A stretch of DNA of 14,666 bases, from contig JBGTEJ010000063.1 in assembly GCA_041747855.1 (NCBI GenBank), positions 1 to 14,666 of the forward strand. Reading direction: 5' to 3'. Of this stretch, positions 5,936 to 12,066 are shown one piece after another. The notes under the pieces were generated by a model. The model made no database searches and was not told where the DNA came from. It saw nothing but the letters and a program-made list of their open reading frames with translations. This stretch comes from ZC4RG35 sp041747855. Its GTDB lineage: Bacteria; Actinomycetota; Acidimicrobiia; Spongiisociales; ZC4RG35. Made by a program: the position numbers and the translations under genes. Numbering within the stretch: position 1 is the first letter of the stretch; each line of letters starts with the position of its first letter.

Positions 5936-8012
5936 CTGATCTCTCCTTGTGGTCGGCGGCGCGCAGCCACCATGTGTCCATGCCGGACATGGCGAGGCTG
6001 CGACGTAACGCGTGCTTGGTCCCGGCGATCATCGCCCGGGCTAACTGGTCTGGCTGTTCGACCACCTGGTGGCGGTTGTATGCGAGATCGACCGTGTTGT
6101 CGCCAATCCCGATTCCGATGACGGTGGCCCCGCCCGACTCGACTGCGGCGACGGTGCGGGTCAGTGCCTCTACCGAGCCTCTGGTCATCCCGTCGGACAG
6201 CACCATCAACAGTCTGACTTCCGCGCCCATGCGGTTGACTCGTTCGGCAGCGTGCACCAGGTTGAGCTCGTCGACGTTGGCCGCCTTCTCGAACAGTGAC
6301 ACGGGTGGGGCGGACCCGGGTGACCGTCGCGCCAGACCGGCGGCATTGCGCGGTTCGGATGCTGTGAAGAAGAGTCCGGCGAGAGTCGGTTGGGAGTCCT
6401 TCCATCGTCGGTCGAATGGTTTGACCAGATAGTGATTGACCGTGGTGATCAGACGGTCGGCCGCAGATCCTTGGGTTTGTCTCAATCCGGCGGTTGCGGC
6501 GGCCCGCGCCTTCCTGTAGGTGTCTTCGGTGTCGGTGGGCCGGGCCGCGAACCCGCGATTGAACAGGGCTACTTCGAAGTCGATCTGAAGCTCGTCACAG
6601 AGCAGGGCCATGCTCCAAGCCCCCAACATGGCCGCTGACATCGCCCATGATGTTCCAGCGCCCTGACCGGACCCGGGGCTGAGCATGGAGGCCGACGCGT
6701 CGACCAGGAGTGAAACCGCATACCGGCGTCTGGTCCGTGCCGCCCTTCTCTCGTAGAGACGCTCATAGAGACCGGCCCCGATGAAGAGGGCCGCATGGGG
6801 GGAGACATCGCCCTGGTCGAATCCGGAGCGGAGGCCGCGGCGCTGATTAGCCGCGAACAGGGGGAACAGCTCCCCGGACACTTTTCGCTGGGTCATATTC
6901 CATGATCGACTGATGCGGGCCATCGACTCCATGCCCTCACTCCCGAAACTGGCGAAGGCGGTCGGTATCGCGGTGACGATCAACTTGCCACTTTGTCCCG
7001 TGGGCAGGAAGACGTCCGGGGCCTGGCTCACCCTGAGCAGTTGCTCTGTCGACTCCTCACTGGCGAGATCCGAGGGGCCGCGCCGGTCGGACATCCCGGA
7101 CCGTGCCTGGGATGAGCGTCGCGTCTCCTGATACGACTCGGCGTCCTGGATGATTGGTGAGATGATCCGGACCCGGTCGACACCTGCTGCCGCGTCTTCG
7201 GTGTCCTTCTGATTGCTCGCCCTCCTCTGGGCGTTGGTGGGTGTCCCAGGCACTTCCGTCATCAGCCCATGTGCCCTGGCGATCATCTCCAACTCGAGGG
7301 CAAGACGTGCCACATACCACGGGTCGTCGGAGTCGGCGGCCATCCGGAAGTGATCCGTGGCGTCATCCAATGCGACGGCTGCCTTGGCTTCGAACCTCTT
7401 TTCCAGGAGCTCGCGCTCCACGTAGCCACCGGTGAGTAGAAAGCATCCGAGGACGAACTGACTGAGCGGCCCGGACCGCGAGATAGCCTCTCCGAGCGCT
7501 GACATGTAGAGGTCTTCCAGGACCGATCGGGCGCCCGGGTATGAGGCCATCCCTTGAACCTCCTGCCGGGCATCCTCGAGACTGAAGAAGATCACCTCCG
7601 CCACCGGTCTTCCGGTGAGGTTCATGGCGGTTAGCAGATCGACTTCGGTGCCGGGCGGTGGCCTCTCTCCTTCGATCGGCCAGTCATCGGGGAGTTCTCT
7701 CGACAGGTCGAGGTTGGTGGTGACCAGATGCATTACTTCATGAAAGGCCGAAGCCAGAGCCACCTCATCAGGGGTCACCGGCGCATTTCGGTGGTAGGCC
7801 GCCTGGAAGATTCGTGGGTCGCAGACGATCTCCTCATCCGAGGCGGCAGCTTCAGATCCGAGCCTCACTCTGAGGGTCGGGTTCGAAGAGAGACTCCTGG
7901 CGAGACGGGTCACGGCCGGCGCCACCCGTTGATAACGGCTCACCACCGCTTCGATCGCCCGATCTTCGGGGCCGATCATGTCGCTGAGAAGTGTTTGTTC
8001 GCGTCCGCGCAT
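5928..8012 (-). CDS. VWA-domain protein with N-terminal zincin-like HEXXH domain (CobT/NorD-like partner)
   Basis: 694-aa predicted cytoplasmic protein; no signal peptide or convincing membrane helix. The N-terminal domain has HEVMH (91-95), a full HEXXH zinc motif, followed about 50 residues later by SLEDARQE (144-151). Glu146 could be the third ligand of a gluzincin site; this motif also recalls the LEDARIE segment of NorD/CobT-type proteins. Residues about 255-340 are polar and low-complexity, probably a linker. The C-terminal VWA domain has the MIDAS motif LVDASASM (Asp438, Ser440, Ser442) and LSDGMT (Asp607), so metal-dependent ligand binding appears preserved. The AAA+ gene follows with an 8-bp overlap, as in other MoxR/VWA pairs. 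The ATG start at 8012 has GACAAT preceded by TGA (extended -10 form) eight bases upstream. An in-frame ATG at 7979 is an alternative. Whether it is a protease, a chelatase subunit or a scaffold cannot be decided. Confidence 0.82.
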   Translation of the reverse strand: MRGREQTLLSDMIGPEDRAIEAVVSRYQRVAPAVTRLARSLSSNPTLRVRLGSEAAASDEEIVCDPRIFQAAYHRNAPVTPDEVALASAFHEVMHLVTTNLDLSRELPDDWPIEGERPPPGTEVDLLTAMNLTGRPVAEVIFFSLEDARQEVQGMASYPGARSVLEDLYMSALGEAISRSGPLSQFVLGCFLLTGGYVERELLEKRFEAKAAVALDDATDHFRMAADSDDPWYVARLALELEMIARAHGLMTEVPGTPTNAQRRASNQKDTEDAAAGVDRVRIISPIIQDAESYQETRRSSQARSGMSDRRGPSDLASEESTEQLLRVSQAPDVFLPTGQSGKLIVTAIPTAFASFGSEGMESMARISRSWNMTQRKVSGELFPLFAANQRRGLRSGFDQGDVSPHAALFIGAGLYERLYERRAARTRRRYAVSLLVDASASMLSPGSGQGAGTSWAMSAAMLGAWSMALLCDELQIDFEVALFNRGFAARPTDTEDTYRKARAAATAGLRQTQGSAADRLITTVNHYLVKPFDRRWKDSQPTLAGLFFTASEPRNAAGLARRSPGSAPPVSLFEKAANVDELNLVHAAERVNRMGAEVRLLMVLSDGMTRGSVEALTRTVAAVESGGATVIGIGIGDNTVDLAYNRHQVVEQPDQLARAMIAGTKHALRRSLAMSGMDTWWLRAADHKERSVA

Positions 8013-8020
8013 GACCGGTC

Positions 8021-8026
8021 ATTGTC
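8021..8026 (-). promoter_or_regulatory. Putative extended -10 (TGA-GACAAT) of the VWA/AAA+ operon
   Basis: GACAAT on the minus strand lies eight bases before the ATG at 8012 and directly follows TGA, giving an extended -10 form. It is the weakest hexamer of the set because the first T is replaced by G. Confidence 0.35.
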
Positions 8027-8043
8027 TCACGGGTGTCAAACCA

Positions 8044-8098
8044 GCCTTTGCGTGTGGGTAGGGCGACCGATGCCGTAGCTCGGGGCACACGCAAGGGC
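8044..8098. repeat. 13-bp inverted repeat in the divergent VWA/M16 intergenic region
   Basis: GCCTTTGCGTGTG (8044-8056) and CACACGCAAGGGC (8086-8098) are inverted copies with one mismatch, which would be a G-U pair in RNA. They enclose a 29-base segment. This is the only long inverted repeat noticed in the window, and it sits in its longest gap (8013-8137). As DNA it could bind a dimeric regulator controlling both divergent promoters. As RNA it would be a strong stem. An ORF is open across it from GTG 8033, but the encoded residues do not resemble an M16 N-terminus. Confidence 0.55.
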
Positions 8099-8099
8099 A

Positions 8100-8130
8100 T
8101 TGGGGATTGTCTCCCCACTCCATATACGCT
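8100..8130 (+). promoter_or_regulatory. Predicted promoter of the M16 peptidase gene
   Basis: TTGGGG (8100-8105) and TATACG (8123-8128) are 17 bases apart. The overlapping TACGCT (8125-8130) has TANNNT form and ends seven bases before GTG 8138. Either register would start transcription close to 8138 and make the mRNA leaderless. Confidence 0.45.
8101..8117. repeat. Small palindrome TGGGGA-TTGTC-TCCCCA upstream of the M16 gene
   Basis: Six-base perfect arms, TGGGGA (8101-8106) and TCCCCA (8112-8117), around a five-base centre. It lies two bases after the 13-bp inverted repeat and overlaps the -35 region of the predicted M16 promoter. It could be an operator half of the same control region. 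Chance occurrence is possible. Confidence 0.3.
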
Positions 8131-8137
8131 TCCCGAC

Positions 8138-9391
8138 GTGCACTATGACCTCACGACCCTTCCGAATGGCCTGCGGGTCATCACCGAGACGATGCCCTCC
8201 CTGCGATCCGTGGCCATGGGGTGTTGGGTGGACACCGGCACCAGGGACGAGAACGGAAACGAGGCTGGTGTGTCCCACTTCCTCGAACACCTCTTGTTCA
8301 AGGGATCCGAGACTCTGTCGGCCCGCCAGGTATCGGAGACCTTCGACGCAATCGGTGCCGAATCCAACGCTTTCACATCCAAGGAGGCCACCTGCTACTG
8401 GGCGCGGTTACTCGACCAGGAGGTCCCGACCGGTCTCGACATCCTCTCGGAGATCATCCAGCGGCCCGCCTTCAGACAGCATGAGATCGATGCGGAACGC
8501 CAGGTGGTGATCGAAGAGATCAACATGTCCGAAGACGATCCGGACGACGTCGCCTTCGAGAACTTCAGCACCCTCTTCTACACGGGTCACGCTCTGGAGG
8601 CACCGGTCCTCGGAACCCGCGAATCGATCCGGGGCATGTCGCGCGACGACATCCTTGGATACTGGAAACGCCGTTACGGAGCAGGATCCATGGTGGCGGC
8701 AGCCGCCGGGTCGGTGGACCACGAGACTTTTGTCGGGATGATCTCCGAGCGGTTCTCCGACTGGGTCGGCGACACGGTGCCTCACGACCTGCAGGCCGTC
8801 AATTCAATCCCGGGGGTTCGGGTCACGAGGAGGGACACCGAGCAGGCCCATATCATCATCGGTGGACCGGGGTTGGCGATCGGGGATGACCGCCGTTGGG
8901 CTTTCGAGGTGCTCAACCACATCATGGGCGGTGGCATGTCATCGCGTCTCTTTCGGGAGATACGAGAGGAGCGGGGTCTTGCTTACGCCGTATACGGCTT
9001 CCGCCTCTCCTACGCCGACAACGGGGCGTGGGGCGTCTACGTCGGCACAACACCCAGCCAGACCGAGACCTGTATGGGGATCATCAGTGAGGAGCTGGCC
9101 AAAGTCGTCTCCGATGGAATCACCGAGGCGGAACTCGAGCGAGCCAAAGGTTCGATTAGGGGCGGCCTGGCACTCTCCCTCGAAGATGCGAACAGCCGGA
9201 TGATCAAGTTGGGGAGGGACGAACTGTCGGGTATGCCCCATCTTTCGGTCGACGACCGACTGGCGAAACTCGAAGCGATCGACCTCGACCAAGTCAAACA
9301 AGTCGCATCCGATCTCTACGGGAGCGCGGTCCGGGTGATTGGGGCAGTCGGACCCTTCGATGAGTCCGACCTCACGCCTTTCCTGAACTAA
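8138..9391 (+). CDS. M16-family zinc peptidase (insulinase/PepR-like)
   Basis: 417-aa metallopeptidase of the pitrilysin/insulinase family, resembling mycobacterial PepR and mitochondrial processing peptidase beta. Counting from GTG 8138, the inverted zinc motif HFLEH is at 47-51 (zinc ligands His47 and His51, catalytic Glu50). The third ligand, Glu127 in VVIEEINM, is 75 residues further, exactly the HXXEH-X75-E spacing of the family. The C-terminal half contains GGGMSSRLFREIREERGLAY, the conserved substrate-binding Arg/Tyr region. Length fits one M16 unit with both domains. No signal peptide is seen, so it is probably cytoplasmic; it would degrade short peptides or process proteins. The frame opens at GTG 8033, but residues before 8138 lack similarity to the family and cross an inverted repeat. 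At 8138 the protein starts directly with HYDLTTLPNGLRV, the usual M16 beginning. Confidence 0.9.
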   Translation: MHYDLTTLPNGLRVITETMPSLRSVAMGCWVDTGTRDENGNEAGVSHFLEHLLFKGSETLSARQVSETFDAIGAESNAFTSKEATCYWARLLDQEVPTGLDILSEIIQRPAFRQHEIDAERQVVIEEINMSEDDPDDVAFENFSTLFYTGHALEAPVLGTRESIRGMSRDDILGYWKRRYGAGSMVAAAAGSVDHETFVGMISERFSDWVGDTVPHDLQAVNSIPGVRVTRRDTEQAHIIIGGPGLAIGDDRRWAFEVLNHIMGGGMSSRLFREIREERGLAYAVYGFRLSYADNGAWGVYVGTTPSQTETCMGIISEELAKVVSDGITEAELERAKGSIRGGLALSLEDANSRMIKLGRDELSGMPHLSVDDRLAKLEAIDLDQVKQVASDLYGSAVRVIGAVGPFDESDLTPFLN

Positions 9392-9415
9392 GCGTCCGGG
9401 AAGGGGGCGGCGATC

Positions 9416-9757
9416 TCAGCTGCTGATTTCGAACACCAGGAGCATAGGGCGCTCCCCGAATGCGATGACACCGGACTGTTCGATGGCCCTGGAAAGGATG
9501 AGGCCACCGCCGAGTTCGTCGGTTCCGGTCGCTGCCGGCCAACCCTGAACCTGGTACCCGGAGACGGTCGTGCCCTCCGCCTTCCAGGTGACCGATGTTT
9601 CGTCCTGAGAAATCGAGACGGCATCACGGTTTCCGCCGGCGTGTTCCAGATCTGCCCCGGGAGAAGGGGCTTGAAAGGTTATGACCGATCCCGCCGAGAG
9701 AGCTAAGACCAAGCCCACGAGGAGCGCGACCCAACCCGGAGATTCATAAATGCGCAT
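9416..9757 (-). CDS. Hypothetical small protein with one N-terminal membrane segment
   Basis: 113-aa protein of unrecognised family. Residues about 9-28 (WVALLVGLVLALSAGSVITF) form a hydrophobic segment that could be a signal peptide or membrane anchor. No lipobox Cys is present. The rest is polar and probably extracytoplasmic, with many Gly, Thr and Ser and a C-terminal RPMLLVFEISS strand that suggests a small beta-rich domain. It converges with the M16 gene, whose stop is 24 bp away. The ATG start at 9757 has no SD and TAGGCT nine bases upstream. Reasonable length, a promoter-like element and a coherent signal segment support a real gene, but no function can be given. Confidence 0.6.
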   Translation of the reverse strand: MRIYESPGWVALLVGLVLALSAGSVITFQAPSPGADLEHAGGNRDAVSISQDETSVTWKAEGTTVSGYQVQGWPAATGTDELGGGLILSRAIEQSGVIAFGERPMLLVFEISS

Positions 9758-9766
9758 TCAACACTC

Positions 9767-9772
9767 AGCCTA
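9767..9772 (-). promoter_or_regulatory. Putative -10 element (TAGGCT) of the 113-aa hypothetical gene
   Basis: TAGGCT on the minus strand, nine bases before the ATG at 9757, between that gene and the stop of the next minus-strand gene. It matches the TAGNNT form seen at other unit starts here. Confidence 0.4.
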
Positions 9773-9789
9773 GGTGCCGTCCCGTGGTT

Positions 9790-10161
9790 CTAAACGGCCA
9801 ATTCGACAAACTGTGAAAGGACTAGTCCGTACACCAGGGCCAGGACGATCACCAGGACACCGATCTGCAGCGGTCGTCTGCCCCTGGGCTCTGCCCAACG
9901 GGCGATCAGGAAGGCGGACACCACCCAGATGGTTATGTCTATGGGCCATCCGAGGACGAGTTCGCCAAAGACGACGGTGAAGACAGCCGAAACCGGTCCC
10001 CCTGCGAAAAGGGCGGCCAGAGCGAACGTCTCACACAAACCCGAGCAGGTTTCCTGCCTTGCCAGGGTCAGCCCTACCGCAAGCAGGACTACCGCGGTGC
10101 CGACCAGGAGAAAGGTGACAAATGCTGTGTTCCGACATCCTGGTGCGTTCGATTCGGACAC
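9790..10161 (-). CDS. Hypothetical membrane protein with about four transmembrane helices
   Basis: About 123-aa integral membrane protein with hydrophobic segments near TAFVTFLLVGTAVVLLAVGL, FALAALFAGGPVSAVFTVVF, IDITIWVVSAFLIARW and a last helix in LQIGVLVIVLALVYGLVL. Two Cys residues lie in the loop after helix 1 (ETCSGLCETF). The family was not recognised. The frame is open to 10389, but that would overlap the divergent gene at 10235. ATG 10170 is possible. GTG 10161 is preferred because TACGAT lies seven bases upstream, with TTGGCT 17 bases before that. The gene is divergent from the 10235 membrane gene, with a gap of about 73 bp. Confidence 0.65.
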   Translation of the reverse strand: MSESNAPGCRNTAFVTFLLVGTAVVLLAVGLTLARQETCSGLCETFALAALFAGGPVSAVFTVVFGELVLGWPIDITIWVVSAFLIARWAEPRGRRPLQIGVLVIVLALVYGLVLSQFVELAV

Positions 10162-10168
10162 TGCGGGC

Positions 10169-10174
10169 ATCGTA
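10169..10174 (-). promoter_or_regulatory. Putative promoter (TTGGCT / TACGAT) of the four-helix membrane protein gene
   Basis: TACGAT on the minus strand, seven bases before GTG 10161, with TTGGCT (plus coordinates 10192-10197) 17 bases upstream. This is one of the few units with a recognisable -35. Confidence 0.45.
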
Positions 10175-10206
10175 CGAGAGTGATGCGATGAAGCCAACCG
10201 GGGGAG

Positions 10207-10212
10207 TAGCGT
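10207..10212 (+). promoter_or_regulatory. Putative -10 element (TAGCGT) of the DUF2269-like membrane gene
   Basis: TAGCGT lies 22 bases before ATG 10235. Transcription would start near 10219 and give a short leader containing AGGAGG (10225-10230), so this unit would be leadered, unlike most others in the window. Confidence 0.4.
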
Positions 10213-10234
10213 GTCAACCTTCACAGGAGGTGGC

Positions 10235-10687
10235 ATGCAGATTCGAGATCTTCTTCTGTTCCTACACATCGTGGGAGCAGGAACCTGGCTTGGGGCGAAT
10301 GTCGTGCAGATGCTGGTCCCGAGACTCGCCCTCGTCGACGGTGATGCGACCGCGGCCGGTTGGATGAGGATCAGCGGGGCCCTGGCCAAGCCCCTCTACA
10401 TACCGGCCGGTGTGACGGTACTACTCAGTGGAATCCTCTTGGTGCTAGTCAGCGACGTTTTCACCTTCGGCGACCGATTCGTCGCGGTCGGGTTTGCAGT
10501 CGTCATCGTCGGAGCCATTCTCGGTCCGGTCGTGTTCGCCCCCGGTGCTGAGAAGGCGGCGAAGGCCATCGAGTCAGGCGACAAGGCGGAGATCGTCGCC
10601 ACCACCAGCCGACTCGCCAGATGGGGCGCGGTCGACACCGGACTCATCCTCTTCGCGATCGCGGTCATGATCCTTCGTTGGAACTGA
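10235..10687 (+). CDS. Four-helix integral membrane protein, DUF2269/CopD-like
   Basis: 150-aa membrane protein with four predicted helices. The first contains LLLFLHIVGAGTWLGANVV, with a His (residue 11) and Trp in the pattern seen in DUF2269 and related CopD/YqhA-like membrane proteins, where such His residues may bind haem or metal. Later segments are about YIPAGVTVLLSGILLVLV, FVAVGFAVVIVGAILGPVVF and TGLILFAIAVMIL. The loop before helix 4 is charged (EKAAKAIESGDKAE) and probably cytoplasmic. ATG 10235 is chosen over an in-frame GTG at 10211 because AGGAGG ends four bases upstream and residues before it are not membrane-like. The family assignment is tentative and no biochemical role is established. 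Confidence 0.7.
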   Translation: MQIRDLLLFLHIVGAGTWLGANVVQMLVPRLALVDGDATAAGWMRISGALAKPLYIPAGVTVLLSGILLVLVSDVFTFGDRFVAVGFAVVIVGAILGPVVFAPGAEKAAKAIESGDKAEIVATTSRLARWGAVDTGLILFAIAVMILRWN

Positions 10688-10694
10688 GGCCTCC

Positions 10695-10700
10695 TAGCCT
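10695..10700 (+). promoter_or_regulatory. Putative -10 element (TAGCCT) of the DUF4015 lipoprotein gene
   Basis: TAGCCT ends six bases before GTG 10707, in the 19-bp gap after the DUF2269-like gene. The placement fits leaderless transcription, though read-through from the upstream gene is possible. Confidence 0.45.
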
Positions 10701-10706
10701 GATCCG

Positions 10707-11987
10707 GTGAAGCGGGTCGGACTACTTTCGCTGCTCGTAGGTGTCGTTGGCTGCACAGCCCTGACGATCGCCCCGGCCCCAACCAGCACGACCACGATCA
10801 CCTCGACATCCACGACAACAACCACGATCCCAACGACCACGACTACCACCAGTCCACCTGCGGTGGCCAGTGGGAGGGTCCTGGATCCCGATGGGAGACG
10901 GATAGCGGGAGCGGAGGTCCGGTTTGGTGGCGAGGTCGGGGTGACCGGTGCCGATGGTTCCTTTCTCCTCGAATCTCGAGATCCCGGCCCGGTGGGTTTC
11001 AGCAAGCCTGGGCGGCTCGACCTCGAGGTCGAGTGGCAAGAGGATTCCGAGATCTCAGTGGTCTTGGAGCCGATGACGGTCCGGGCTCTGCGGGTCGGGG
11101 CCGGTGCCGCAGGCAACGATGATCACTTCCGACAGCTTCTCGAGTTGGCCGCAACCACGGCCGTCAACACTTTCCTCTTCGACACCAAGCAGGAGGGTGG
11201 TGAAGTCGTCTATGTATCGAAGGTAGCGTCGGCTTCGGAGATCGGAGCGGTCAACCCCCGATATGACCCCACCGAAGCCATCGCTATGGCCAAAGCGGCA
11301 GGTCTCTACACCATCACGAGAATCGTCACCTTCGAAGACAGGTTCTGGGCGAACGCCCATCGTGAGGAGAAACTGGCCGGCCCGTGGGTCGATCCGGCAG
11401 GTCCCGGAGCGAGAAGGTACAACCTCGACCTGGCTGTCGAAGCTTGTCAGCTCGGCTTCGATGAGATCCAGTTCGACTACGTGCGATACCCGACCGGGGT
11501 GGCCGGGAGACAGAGTGGCCATCGCGATCTGCCGGAGCAGCAACGGGTCGACACCATCTCTGGTTTCCTGGCGGAAGCCCGCTCGGAGCTTGCTCCGCTT
11601 GGCTGCTCGATCAGTGCCGACATCTTCGGGATAGTGGTCTCGACTCAGAATGATCAGGCCATCGGGCAACGACCCGAAGAACTCTCCCGACATCTCGACG
11701 CGATCAGTCCGATGGTCTATCCGAGCCACTACTCGGACGGCTGGCTGGGGTTTCCCGACCCGAACGACTTTCCATACCGTGTAGTGGCCAATGCCCTCGA
11801 CTCGGCGGCCCCCAGAATCGAGGCCGGAGTGCTCAGACCGTGGCTCCAGGCATTCTGGTGGACCAACTCCCAGATCAGAGAGTCGATCCAGGCGGCCGAG
11901 GACCGTGGTGTCGGGTGGCTCCTGTGGAACTCGGGGAGCCGGTTCGATGCCGCCGCCATACCGACCGAGGACGAAGTCGGGGGTTGA
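10707..11987 (+). CDS. Lipoprotein with Thr-rich linker, carboxypeptidase-regulatory-like domain and DUF4015 glycoside-hydrolase-like domain
   Basis: 426-aa predicted surface lipoprotein. A basic/hydrophobic signal ends at lipobox VVGC (Cys16). Residues about 24-50 are a Thr/Ser/Pro-rich linker that probably holds the protein away from the membrane and may be glycosylated. Residues about 54-121 (SGRVLDPDGRRIAGAEV, TGADGSFLLE) match a carboxypeptidase-regulatory/SpaA-like beta-sandwich. Residues about 125-420 are a putative glycoside hydrolase domain (DUF4015/GHL-type TIM barrel): FLFDTKQEGG at 156-165, FDEIQFDYVRYP at 251-262, SADIFG at 303-308 and AISPMVYPSHY at 332-342. Asp257 in the FDYVRYP strand is a plausible catalytic or substrate-binding residue. 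The substrate is unknown, probably a cell-envelope or extracellular polysaccharide. Start is GTG 10707. Confidence 0.87.
   Translation: MKRVGLLSLLVGVVGCTALTIAPAPTSTTTITSTSTTTTTIPTTTTTTSPPAVASGRVLDPDGRRIAGAEVRFGGEVGVTGADGSFLLESRDPGPVGFSKPGRLDLEVEWQEDSEISVVLEPMTVRALRVGAGAAGNDDHFRQLLELAATTAVNTFLFDTKQEGGEVVYVSKVASASEIGAVNPRYDPTEAIAMAKAAGLYTITRIVTFEDRFWANAHREEKLAGPWVDPAGPGARRYNLDLAVEACQLGFDEIQFDYVRYPTGVAGRQSGHRDLPEQQRVDTISGFLAEARSELAPLGCSISADIFGIVVSTQNDQAIGQRPEELSRHLDAISPMVYPSHYSDGWLGFPDPNDFPYRVVANALDSAAPRIEAGVLRPWLQAFWWTNSQIRESIQAAEDRGVGWLLWNSGSRFDAAAIPTEDEVGG
10782..10857 (+). repeat. Low-complexity Thr-codon tract encoding the lipoprotein linker
   Basis: Runs of ACC, ACG and ACA codons with a few ATC and CCA codons encode about 25 residues that are mostly Thr. 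The codons are mixed, not one repeated unit, so the tract appears maintained for its amino-acid composition. It is a candidate for length variation between strains. Confidence 0.6.
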
Positions 11988-12012
11988 CGGGTAGGCCGGA
12001 TAGCGACACGGT

Positions 12013-12029
12013 GTCGGATCGATTCCGAC
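12013..12029. repeat. Hairpin GTCGGA-TCGAT-TCCGAC between the DUF4015 gene and hemH
   Basis: Perfect six-base arms (12013-12018 and 12024-12029) around a five-base loop, in the 79-bp gap between the two genes. No T tract follows, so it is not a canonical intrinsic terminator. It could be a weak transcript 3' structure or an operator for hemH, which starts 38 bases further on. Confidence 0.25.
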
Positions 12030-12052
12030 TCGTCGTCGAATCTGCCCGAGGG

Positions 12053-12058
12053 TAGGTT
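12053..12058 (+). promoter_or_regulatory. Putative -10 element (TAGGTT) of the hemH-hemF-hemA unit
   Basis: TAGGTT ends eight bases before ATG 12067, again the leaderless spacing. A -35 is not clear. It would drive the whole haem unit, whose later genes are 19 bp downstream or overlap. Confidence 0.45.
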
Positions 12059-12066
12059 CACCCGCC

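Noticed and set aside
8033..8137. N-terminal 35-residue extension of the M16 peptidase from GTG 8033
   Set aside because: The residues do not resemble M16 N-termini, the DNA contains a 13-bp inverted repeat and a promoter-like element, and GTG 8138 starts the canonical M16 sequence directly.
8013..8137. Possible tRNA or known actinobacterial small RNA (such as 6C RNA) in the intergenic region
   Set aside because: No acceptor/D/T-arm arrangement and no C6 loops are present. The structure is reported only as inverted repeats.
9392..9415. Bidirectional terminator between the convergent M16 and 113-aa genes
   Set aside because: Only 24 bp with no inverted repeat or T tract.
10162..10389. Extended start of the minus-strand four-helix protein at 10389
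   Set aside because: It would overlap the divergent, SD-supported gene at 10235, and the added residues are basic and low in structure. The membrane protein begins near 10161-10170.
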